From assembly GCA_023431045.1 (NCBI GenBank), contig JAEYXZ010000025.1, forward strand, positions 1-9,197: a stretch of DNA of 9,197 bases. The letters run 5' to 3'. The notes under the pieces are model-generated. The model did not search any database. It was not told where the DNA came from and was given only the letters and a program-made list of their open reading frames with translations. The position numbers were made by a program, and so were the translations under genes. Shown piece by piece: positions 1-5,756 of the stretch (the stretch's first letter is position 1; each line of letters opens with the position of its first letter). This stretch comes from Bacillota bacterium (GTDB lineage: Bacteria; Bacillota_I; Bacilli_A; Acholeplasmatales; Acholeplasmataceae).

Positions 1-1245
1 ATATTTAAATGAATCAGGACGACCAAATCGTTCATCACCGTCTGTAATGACCTCACCAATGAGCGTTAACTCATACGTTTTATAAAGGAGCTGTTTGTCG
101 TATAATCGTTCCTTTTTATAGTGATATAACATCTCATTATCTTTGGTAAAGATGAGATAATCTTTAATCGAAATTCGTTCATCACATTTCATAAAGAAAG
201 TTCGTAAAAAATCTCGCAGATTTTTTGTTTCTGAGATTTGATGTGCATAAGTCAATAAATCAATAATGATATCTAAATGTTCAAAATTATCCTTTTTTGT
301 ATAGAGTTCTATACTTGATTTCTTTTCATCAATGGATTGATTATCTTCTTTAGTTGTAATGGTTTGTTCTTTATCTTGTTTGTTTTTTTTATCTTCGGTT
401 TTTAAAAGATTCTTTAATTTCTTTTGATATAAATCAAGCGATAATCGGTTGTTAAGTGTTTTATATAATTCTACTAAATTCGTGATTGCCTCAATCTGAA
501 AATCAGCTGGCATGTCATCCAGTTTAGTCTCATATTCAGCATCAAGAATCATCGCTTTATGGGTATCTTTTTCATGCATGAAGACTTTAAGAAGTGTTAA
601 GTAACTATCCATATCATAGAGGTAATGACCTTTATACTGTAAAGCTACTTTCTTTGCATCATCAAACATCCCTAACTTAAGGAGTGTTTTTAAGTAATTA
701 GGAACATAGGATTGTTTGCTGTCTAGTTTCTTCATTTCTTGAATGACAGGAAGAGCTTTATTTTCTTGATTGTCACTCAAATATAAAGTTAGTAACTGTT
801 TTAAGACATTCAATTTAACGTCATCTGGAATGACATCACGCATTAAACCTTCAAGTTCACTAGTATAAGGTTGATGGGTGACTTCCTTAAATTTGATTAG
901 ATCAAGTGTTGCTAAAAATTGTTTTGCAACTGGTAGTGTATTCTTACGATGTTGATAATAGGTATATGCAGTCTCATATTGATGAAGTTCTATTGAAGCT
1001 TGAAAAATTAGTTGAAATAAACGCTCATGAGAACTTTGAAGTGGAATTTGCATATTCTTTTGATGATAGGCAATTCCTTCATTATAGACTTCCTTGAATA
1101 ATCCTAATTCGAGACAAACTTCCAAATAACGGACAAAAACAGTCTGGTAGACTGTCGTTGTCATGGTTTGCGTATCAAGATAGTTTTTTATCTCAATACG
1201 ACCCTCTTCAGTTGCTGGAACATTAAGAATATTCTCGAGTCTGAT
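1..1245 (-). CDS. Large helical-repeat (TPR-like) protein, 3' end cut off by window, atypical start
   Basis: An unbroken reading frame runs from just after the kinase gene to the window edge: 415 codons if counted from an ATC codon at 1245-1243. Residues about 30-280 look all-helical with TPR-like pairs such as LLKLGMFDDAKKVALQY. A lysine- and glutamate-rich linker follows at about 282-311. Residues about 330-415 (with LRDFLRTFFMKCDERIS and YELTLIGEVITDGDE) have a pattern reminiscent of a GAF-type sensor domain. Proteins of this build often end in a GGDEF, EAL or other output domain, but that part lies outside the window and is not seen. The frame is the same as that of the kinase gene before it, separated by TGA TGA. 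The first in-frame ATG is at 1164-1162 and has no ribosome site. The ATC at 1245 sits 5 bases after AAAGGGTGAT and keeps the N-terminal RLENILNVPATEEGR segment. A one-base frameshift after the ATG at 1252-1250 is the alternative. The function is unknown. The coding call is firm; the start and the domain guess are not. Confidence 0.8.
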   Translation of the reverse strand, partial: MRLENILNVPATEEGRIEIKNYLDTQTMTTTVYQTVFVRYLEVCLELGLFKEVYNEGIAYHQKNMQIPLQSSHERLFQLIFQASIELHQYETAYTYYQHRKNTLPVAKQFLATLDLIKFKEVTHQPYTSELEGLMRDVIPDDVKLNVLKQLLTLYLSDNQENKALPVIQEMKKLDSKQSYVPNYLKTLLKLGMFDDAKKVALQYKGHYLYDMDSYLTLLKVFMHEKDTHKAMILDAEYETKLDDMPADFQIEAITNLVELYKTLNNRLSLDLYQKKLKNLLKTEDKKNKQDKEQTITTKEDNQSIDEKKSSIELYTKKDNFEHLDIIIDLLTYAHQISETKNLRDFLRTFFMKCDERISIKDYLIFTKDNEMLYHYKKERLYDKQLLYKTYELTLIGEVITDGDERFGRPDSFKY

Positions 1246-1250
1246 TTGTC

Positions 1251-1260
1251 ATCACCCTTT
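1251..1260 (-). promoter_or_regulatory. Ribosome binding site for the leftmost gene, overlapping the kinase stop
   Basis: Read on the minus strand, AAAGGGTGAT contains GGTGAT, which pairs with the 3' end of 16S rRNA. It ends 5 bases before the ATC codon at 1245. It overlaps the last glycine codon and the TGA of the kinase gene, so translation of the two genes is probably coupled. The overlapping ATG at 1252-1250 lies inside this motif. It opens a frame that stops after nine codons, so it is unlikely to be the start unless frameshifting occurs. Confidence 0.5.
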
Positions 1261-2124
1261 GATTTGTTCAAAAAAACCTTTAGCAAGATTCAAATATTTT
1301 TGAGCAATCTTACCGAAATCTAAATTCAATTTGCTACTTAAATCAATTTCGTGCTTATAACTTGCAACGATATGCCATTGAAGAACTTGAAACATCCGAT
1401 AGAATCGGAGATGTCTTAATTCACCTTGGTTTGGTTCTCTCTCAAGATAGAAACCAAGCAGTTTTTCAGCATCTTTAAAATCAATATTACCAAAACTTGC
1501 TATATCATAATATGGATCATTAAGCCCTGCGAATTCCCAGTCAAGCAAATAGATTTGATGATCATTTTTAACTAAATTGGAACGTTGTGCATCCCCGTGA
1601 CATAAAACCTTTGGGAAATTGATGAAGTAACTATCGTATAAACGTAACCATTGCATTTTAAGCGCGTAATACTCTTCACTAGGTAAATGCTTTAAAAGTT
1701 TTTCATAACGTCTTAAACGACCTTTTAGGTCGTAATCCTCACCTGGAAGTTTTGCTTTATGGAGTCTTCTAAGTGACTCTGCAACTTCTTCGAAGTCTTC
1801 ATCTGTAATTTCTGCAGAAAGTGGCACACCTTCAATGTATTCACTAATTTTAACACCATTTTTAGGATTAAAGAATACAACATCAGATGTGATATTTAAT
1901 GATTTGACATTGTGTAAGTGTTTCTTCTCACTTGCTGGATTAACTAATACTTCACCACCATCACCTAATATACGTACAACATAAGGATGATCCCTTACAT
2001 AGACTAAATACGTGTAATTACTCATTCCACCTGCAAATCGCTTTTCAATTCTGACATCATCAGGTGAACAACTAAATGCGTCAACTGTGACGTTAATGAT
2101 TCTATTCTCAATTGGTGTTGACAT
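1252..2124 (-). CDS. Choline/ethanolamine kinase-like phosphotransferase (LicA family)
   Basis: This 290-residue cytoplasmic protein has the aminoglycoside phosphotransferase/choline kinase fold. A glycine-containing nucleotide loop (GGMSNYTY, 32-39) is followed by VVRILG (49-54). The catalytic Brenner motif is HGDAQRSN (176-183), with D178 as predicted catalytic base and N183 as metal ligand. The second metal site is LLDWEFAG (193-200), with D195, followed by DPYYDIASF, which is characteristic of choline kinases. Length matches bacterial LicA-type enzymes. The expected reaction is ATP-dependent phosphorylation of choline, ethanolamine or a similar small alcohol. In cell-walled Firmicutes LicA supplies phosphocholine for teichoic acids; no licB, licC or licD partner is visible here, so the substrate is open. 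The start overlaps the phosphodiesterase gene by 17 bases. Its Shine-Dalgarno (GAAAGG) is about 12 bases upstream, longer than usual, consistent with translational coupling. It ends with tandem TGA TGA. The family is confident, the substrate is not. Confidence 0.85.
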   Translation of the reverse strand: MSTPIENRIINVTVDAFSCSPDDVRIEKRFAGGMSNYTYLVYVRDHPYVVRILGDGGEVLVNPASEKKHLHNVKSLNITSDVVFFNPKNGVKISEYIEGVPLSAEITDEDFEEVAESLRRLHKAKLPGEDYDLKGRLRRYEKLLKHLPSEEYYALKMQWLRLYDSYFINFPKVLCHGDAQRSNLVKNDHQIYLLDWEFAGLNDPYYDIASFGNIDFKDAEKLLGFYLEREPNQGELRHLRFYRMFQVLQWHIVASYKHEIDLSSKLNLDFGKIAQKYLNLAKGFFEQIKG

Positions 2125-2560
2125 ATAAGAAACTTACCTTTCCCTCTTCATAAATTGCATAACTCTTATCCTTAAAATCACTTAATGCACCAGGATTAAT
2201 AAACATGGTGCGTCCAATTTTCTTATAAAATGCTTCATGGGTATGACCAAAAATACAAATCGTTGCATCAAACTCTTTTGCCATTTCAATTAATTCAGAT
2301 AGACCATACTTAACATTCTGAAGATGACCATGGGTTAATAGAATTCGTTGACCTTGATGTTCGATTAAACGTTCAGTTGGAAGATCATGATAATAATCAT
2401 TATTTCCTTTAACTGCAATGATGTGATTTACCTCTAGAGTCTTTAAATCAAGCCCTAAATCACCTGTACACAAATGCATATCGTAATCTTTTTCGATTGT
2501 CAAAACTTTATCTAAAATATCACTTCTGCCATGAATATCGCCAGTAATTAATAATTTCAT
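2108..2560 (-). CDS. YfcE/MJ0936-family metallophosphoesterase
   Basis: The 150-residue protein is a minimal calcineurin-like phosphoesterase. Metal-ligand motifs appear in the expected order: GDIHG (7-11, with D8 and H10), CTGDLG with D34, KGNND (51-55), THGH (76-79) and GHTH (105-108), followed by INPGALS, a variant of the family's NPGS loop. These residues bind two divalent metals that activate water to hydrolyse phosphodiesters; relatives act on model phosphodiesters and their natural substrates are poorly defined. In Bacillus a homologue (ysnB/yfcE type) lies directly after the RdgB-type gene, and the same arrangement is seen here with a 41-base overlap. The ATG start is preceded by GGAGAATATAG, a good ribosome site lying inside the upstream gene. 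Length is normal for the family and no motif is missing. Family is near certain; the physiological substrate is unknown. Confidence 0.92.
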   Translation of the reverse strand: MKLLITGDIHGRSDILDKVLTIEKDYDMHLCTGDLGLDLKTLEVNHIIAVKGNNDYYHDLPTERLIEHQGQRILLTHGHLQNVKYGLSELIEMAKEFDATICIFGHTHEAFYKKIGRTMFINPGALSDFKDKSYAIYEEGKVSFLYVNTN

Positions 2561-3125
2561 CTATATTCTCCTTCATGATTTTAAGTGCTTTAGCACGGTG
2601 CGAGATTTGATTTTTTATTTGTGGGTCTAATTCTCCAACGGTTTTTTTGAGGGATTCAACGTAAAATATCGGATCATAACCAAAACCTTGTCTACCTCTT
2701 GGTTCGGTTGCAATCAATCCTTTAAAATGTGCCATATAACGAAATACCTTGCCATCTGGAAATACGAGTGCAAGTGCACAAACGAAATACGCACTGCGGT
2801 CTTCATGCTGTTTCATTGAATCCAGTATTTTCTGATTATTTGCCGCATCACCTAGTCCAGAATATCTGGCAGAATAAATGCCTGGCATATCATCAAGCAT
2901 CTTTACACAAAGACCAGAGTCATCTGATAATACTGGTTTATTAAAAAGTGCAGCGAGTGTTTTAGCCTTTAATTCAGCATTGGCCATAAAGTCATTTTCA
3001 GTTTCTTTAATTTCTGGAACATCATGGAAATCTTTTAAACTTAAAACCTTAATACCCACATCATTAAAAATAGATGAGATCTCATTGATTTTATGTTGAT
3101 TTGAGCTACCAATAATGAGTTCCAT
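2520..3125 (-). CDS. rdgB: XTP/dITP diphosphatase (RdgB/HAM1 family)
   Basis: This cytoplasmic nucleotide-pool sanitising enzyme hydrolyses XTP, ITP and dITP to the monophosphate and pyrophosphate, keeping deaminated purines out of DNA and RNA. The 201-residue product shows the family signatures in order: SSNQHKINE near the N-terminus (7-15), SDDSGLCV (67-74, with D68 and D69 near the metal site), PGIYSARYSG (81-90), GFGYDPIF (147-154) and SHRAKAL (175-181). The frame remains open upstream to an ATG at 3152, but the ATG at 3125 is chosen because AGAGGTGG lies just upstream and because the family typically begins with a short hydrophobic strand before T/SxNxxK, as MELIIGSSNQHK does. The extra nine residues of the longer form would be MIYHDKRWH, unlike the family. 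It is the first gene of a leftward operon and its last 41 bases overlap the phosphoesterase gene. Confidence 0.95.
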   Translation of the reverse strand: MELIIGSSNQHKINEISSIFNDVGIKVLSLKDFHDVPEIKETENDFMANAELKAKTLAALFNKPVLSDDSGLCVKMLDDMPGIYSARYSGLGDAANNQKILDSMKQHEDRSAYFVCALALVFPDGKVFRYMAHFKGLIATEPRGRQGFGYDPIFYVESLKKTVGELDPQIKNQISHRAKALKIMKENIDEIINYWRYSWQK

Positions 3126-3127
3126 AT

Positions 3128-3136
3128 GCCACCTCT
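3128..3136 (-). promoter_or_regulatory. Shine-Dalgarno deciding the rdgB start
   Basis: AGAGGTGGC on the minus strand ends two bases before the ATG at 3125, with its GAGG core about six bases away. It lies between the two possible ATG codons, so it supports the downstream one as the real start. Confidence 0.7.
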
Positions 3137-3158
3137 TATCATGATATATCATATCATA
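3137..3158 (-). promoter_or_regulatory. Possible rdgB promoter -10 region with overlapping palindromes
   Basis: On the minus strand two TATGAT hexamers (3158-3153 and 3153-3148) resemble -10 boxes. No convincing -35 is seen 16-18 bases upstream. The same stretch holds a perfect 12-base palindrome ATGATATATCAT (3141-3152) overlapping a 10-base one, TATCATGATA (3137-3146). It also holds the plus-strand hexamer TATCAT three times (3137, 3147 and 3152). It is where a promoter for the leftward operon must lie, but the AT-rich composition makes chance palindromes likely. Confidence 0.35.
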
Positions 3159-3172
3159 TTTTATTGTATTAG

Positions 3173-3201
3173 GTGAGTTTTAGTACAATTATTGGTATAA
3201 T
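3173..3201 (+). promoter_or_regulatory. Extended -10 promoter for the CPBP membrane protein gene
   Basis: TGGTATAAT at 3193-3201 is a perfect extended -10 (TGnTATAAT). The -35 region 17 bases upstream (GTGAGT, 3173-3178) matches only three of six consensus bases, which is typical for extended -10 promoters. Transcription would start near 3208, about 25 bases before the ATG at 3233. That rules out the longer reading frame that opens with GTG at 3173. Confidence 0.7.
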
Positions 3202-3218
3202 AAAACTAGTTAATTTTC

Positions 3219-3226
3219 AAGAGGAG
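3219..3226 (+). promoter_or_regulatory. Shine-Dalgarno of the CPBP gene
   Basis: AAGAGGAG is followed by a six-base spacer to the ATG at 3233. It fixes the start of translation at that codon rather than the upstream GTG at 3173. Confidence 0.8.
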
Positions 3227-3232
3227 AAATCG

Positions 3233-4414
3233 ATGGACGAACACATTAAGCAGGTTCAAGAAGAGTTCCAAAACGAACATAATTTTAAGAATGACTTTGA
3301 GGATTTACAAAAACCTCGTTATATCGCAAGTTTTGTAGTCTATGCGAGCTTCGGATTGCAAATTCTTACCACCATCATTGTTCTTATTTTATTTATTATG
3401 TTTAGTTCCAATACAAGCTTTGTATATACTGCAACCCCAGTTGAGAACGCATTAACGAAAGCAAGTGAAGATGTGAATGCGGTTGTTGTTATCAGTGATG
3501 ATGCATGGGTTGAATACGAGAAAATGTTTAATAAAATGCTCTTCATTGTCTATGATGATGCAAATGGCCATGTGCTATTAGTTAATAGCTATTCCGAAAT
3601 CTATTTATCAACTGACTTTACACAAGTTGGTAATAGTTATACTTTAAATCCTGATGTCTTTACTGGTATTTTTGATGGTTCTATTACAAAATGGGCTAAT
3701 CAAGCAACCATCAATGTCTATATTCCAGAAGATGATGTACCAGCGTTTGCGACCAATTACGCTTTGACTCATGAAGCCGCATTGATTACTTCTCAAGATG
3801 GTATGACAACACCAATCTTTGAATCAATGGTTAACTTGATTTGTTATCTAGCAATGATTATCCCAATGGTACTTATCTTAAGACCATCCTTAAAATATGA
3901 TTTCGATCTATTCAAAAAAATCCCTGCTTCTGATACTTTCTCAAAAGTTGGAATAGGAATCCTATATGTCATTGCTGCTGGTTTTGCAGCGAACTTCTTA
4001 GCGATTATTATTAACCTTATCTTAAATACTCCAAACCAAATCTCAATGAATCAGTTATCAATTAACAAGATGTTATTCCTAGATCCACTTGCTGCTGCTT
4101 TAATGATATTTGCTGCAGTATTCATTGGACCAATTGTAGAGGAACTCGCATTTAGAAAGTCAGTCTTTGGGTTCATTAGAAACGAAAAGACTGCGTTAAT
4201 TGTGTCTTCTGTTCTCTTTGGAGTTATCCATATTGTTGGTGAATTAATTACCCTAGATTTTATTGGTGCCTTAACCAATGGTATTTCATACATCGCAGCT
4301 GGTTTTGTTTTCGGATATATTTACACTAATGCGAAGAAAAACATTTATATTCCAATTCTTGCTCACGTTGGATATAATGCTATTTCCATTATTCTTACTT
4401 TTCTAAATGTTTAG
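3233..4414 (+). CDS. CPBP-family intramembrane metalloprotease-like protein with large outer domain
   Basis: A 393-residue integral membrane protein of the CPBP (Abi/CAAX protease, Rce1-like) family. The three signature motifs are intact in the C-terminal half: EELAFRKS (303-310, EExxxR), FGVIH (329-333, FxxxH) and HVGYN (378-382, HxxxN). Together they form the glutamate-based active site in the membrane. A charged cytoplasmic N-terminus (1-28) leads to one membrane helix (about 31-57). A hydrophilic stretch of about 140 residues (58-198), likely outside the cell, follows, and then about six helices between 199 and 392. The outer domain has no signature I recognise. Relatives process CAAX-like peptides, bacteriocins or signalling precursors, or give self-immunity; the substrate here cannot be inferred. 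The start is set by the ribosome site and by a promoter that begins transcription downstream of the alternative GTG. It is the only plus-strand gene, is monocistronic, and has its own terminator. The family call is secure. Confidence 0.88.
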   Translation: MDEHIKQVQEEFQNEHNFKNDFEDLQKPRYIASFVVYASFGLQILTTIIVLILFIMFSSNTSFVYTATPVENALTKASEDVNAVVVISDDAWVEYEKMFNKMLFIVYDDANGHVLLVNSYSEIYLSTDFTQVGNSYTLNPDVFTGIFDGSITKWANQATINVYIPEDDVPAFATNYALTHEAALITSQDGMTTPIFESMVNLICYLAMIIPMVLILRPSLKYDFDLFKKIPASDTFSKVGIGILYVIAAGFAANFLAIIINLILNTPNQISMNQLSINKMLFLDPLAAALMIFAAVFIGPIVEELAFRKSVFGFIRNEKTALIVSSVLFGVIHIVGELITLDFIGALTNGISYIAAGFVFGYIYTNAKKNIYIPILAHVGYNAISIILTFLNV

Positions 4415-4448
4415 AATTTTCAGGGCTTGATTATAGACTCATAAATTC

Positions 4449-4479
4449 AAAAAACCAGTTTTCAGAAAACTGGTTTTTT
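4449..4479. terminator. Strong intrinsic terminator, probably bidirectional
   Basis: Two 15-base arms, 4449-4463 and 4465-4479, are perfect inverted repeats around a central A. They form a stem with a CCAG/CTGG core bordered by A6 and T6, about 35 bases after the CPBP stop codon. Read on either strand the hairpin ends in a run of T, so it can also stop transcription of the minus-strand gene that converges on it. Confidence 0.9.
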
Positions 4480-4480
4480 A

Positions 4481-4523
4481 TTACTCATATACAATAATGT
4501 TGATTTAATGAGTAAGCATTATT
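4481..4523. repeat. Two interleaved short inverted repeats in the convergent intergenic region
   Basis: TTACTCAT (4481-4488) pairs with ATGAGTAA (4508-4515), and AATAATG (4493-4499) pairs with CATTATT (4517-4523). The pairs interleave, so they could be alternative hairpins or a pseudoknot-like fold. A further weak hairpin (TAATGAT/ATCATTA) lies at 4559-4583. No gene or promoter with a downstream target is seen in the 199 bases between the two convergent genes. Confidence 0.3.
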
Positions 4524-4613
4524 AATAAAGTGCATATATTAAAATTCTTTACAATACTTAATGATAATGGAAATTAATCATTATAAAGTCAAGGTACAAT
4601 GAAACAGTAGAAA

Positions 4614-5651
4614 TTATTTTTTCGGTCTCAATTCGTTCTTATCTAAATCCCATATTTCAAATTCATTAATCTTTTCATCAATCAAGATCTGATTATCGAC
4701 AAAATGAGGAAGATTATTTGATTTATAGCCTTTCATTCGACTTAACAATGTACCATCTAGATCATCAAAATCTGTTAATGAACTCGATCGATACCGATAT
4801 CTTTCTTGATATTCTCCTTTGGGTAAAATTAGGTACTGTGGTTTACCCAAAAATTTCGTTTTTTGGTATCCAATTTCAGGATACCGACTAGTCATTGTCC
4901 AAGAATAATGATATCCATAACTTAATCCCAAACCTCCGAAGTTTTTCATTGACCAAGCATTAACTTCATCTATTTTTGCTTGAGTAGCAGGTGGATAGTA
5001 AAAATGACTTGGAATGATTGAAAACTCTTGAATTGTATCAATACTTAGTATTTCGTTTATACTAAATAGATTGTATATGTATATCATTGTTGGATAATTC
5101 TGACTTCTATTATTTGATTGTTCTTCATCAACAAAAAAATATATGTAACAACTCTCACTATTTAAACCGAACTTTTCACAATTTATCTTATAAGAATATA
5201 TTCCTCGATCAATCAATTTTTTCATTTTTGATTGATATCCAAATTGTCTTAGTTTTTTTTCTGAATTAGGTAAACTAAGTGAAGAAATCATTTTTTTAAT
5301 TTGACTTAAAACGATCTTATGTGTAATATTAGGTGCAAATGTTTTATCGAGATAGTTTTTAGTTAAATCAACTTTCATGAACTCATCAATTTTCAGAAGA
5401 AATAATTCATATTCTTTTTCTGCTCGTTCTTTTAAATCAGTAATCAGTCTTCCTAAAGACCATTGATAATAGGCAAGTGCAATCCAACTTAAATGACCTT
5501 GAATGTCATTCGAATCAAGTACTTCTTTATACGCTTCAATTGTCTCATATACTGCAATCTCATTTGATTCCTTTTTATCATATAAACGTTTAAAATAATC
5601 CAAACATATCTCTTCAATCATTAAATCTTCGAAATAAAACTTAACTTTCAC
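4614..5651 (-). CDS. Hypothetical protein, 345 residues, possibly acquired
   Basis: I do not recognise a characterised family. The start is GTG at 5651-5649, backed by TAGGAGG at an eight-base spacing, and the frame is open for 345 codons to TAA. There is no signal peptide or membrane helix, so the product is probably cytoplasmic. Residues about 30-125 look helical and hold SWIALAYYQWSLGRL (55-69). From memory, similar xLALAxxQWxxGRL segments occur in uncharacterised Firmicutes proteins, but this cannot be checked here. The second half (about 145-345) is rich in aromatic residues and predicted strands, including LIDRGIYSYKI (146-156), a glycine/tyrosine patch GGLGLSYGYHYSW (239-251) and a basic YQERYRYR (281-288). 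ATA isoleucine codons are frequent (four in a short stretch encoding residues about 190-202), unlike the neighbouring housekeeping genes, which hints at transfer. It stands alone, facing the bidirectional terminator, with no partner gene. Confidence 0.75.
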   Translation of the reverse strand: MKVKFYFEDLMIEEICLDYFKRLYDKKESNEIAVYETIEAYKEVLDSNDIQGHLSWIALAYYQWSLGRLITDLKERAEKEYELFLLKIDEFMKVDLTKNYLDKTFAPNITHKIVLSQIKKMISSLSLPNSEKKLRQFGYQSKMKKLIDRGIYSYKINCEKFGLNSESCYIYFFVDEEQSNNRSQNYPTMIYIYNLFSINEILSIDTIQEFSIIPSHFYYPPATQAKIDEVNAWSMKNFGGLGLSYGYHYSWTMTSRYPEIGYQKTKFLGKPQYLILPKGEYQERYRYRSSSLTDFDDLDGTLLSRMKGYKSNNLPHFVDNQILIDEKINEFEIWDLDKNELRPKK

Positions 5652-5659
5652 TTTACTTT

Positions 5660-5666
5660 CCTCCTA
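5660..5666 (-). promoter_or_regulatory. Shine-Dalgarno supporting a GTG start
   Basis: TAGGAGG on the minus strand lies eight bases before the GTG at 5651. A near-consensus site at normal spacing decides for this non-ATG start. No convincing promoter was found between here and the ankyrin gene terminator, only AT-rich sequence with TATAAA-like hexamers. Confidence 0.75.
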
Positions 5667-5732
5667 GTTGTTCCCATAGCAGTAATAGTTTACTTTCTAG
5701 TTTATATCTTACATAATTAGTTTTATAGATTT

Positions 5733-5756
5733 AAAAAAACCATTCAGGCGAATGGT
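5733..5756 (-). terminator. Intrinsic terminator overlapping the end of the ankyrin gene
   Basis: On the minus strand ACCATTC - GCCT - GAATGGT forms a seven-base-pair stem with a tetraloop, followed by a run of seven T. The ascending arm and loop encode the last residues (RPFA) and the TGA stop straddles the loop and descending arm, so the hairpin begins inside the coding region. Confidence 0.8.

Noticed and set aside
906..1097. A 63-codon plus-strand open frame
   Set aside because: It is antisense to the long minus-strand helical protein, has no ribosome site, and has no protein-like motif.
1249..1254. TGA read as tryptophan, merging the kinase with the next gene
   Set aside because: rdgB, yfcE and the ankyrin gene end properly at TGA, and checked tryptophans such as Der NKWD are TGG. 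The fusion would also be unlike known LicA-type kinases.
2729..3099. Plus-strand open frames opposite rdgB
   Set aside because: They are shadows of a conserved, motif-complete gene and have no ribosome sites.
3126..3152. Longer rdgB start at the ATG at 3152
   Set aside because: It adds nine residues unlike the family, and a strong ribosome site lies between the two ATG codons, favouring 3125.
3173..3232. Longer CPBP start at GTG 3173
   Set aside because: The promoter -10 at 3196-3201 lies inside that extension, so the codon would not be in the transcript, and AAGAGGAG points to the ATG at 3233.
4480..4613. A plus-strand promoter or small RNA gene between the convergent genes
   Set aside because: TTTACA and TAAT-like hexamers occur, but spacing is wrong, the DNA is simply AT-rich, and nothing lies downstream on that strand.
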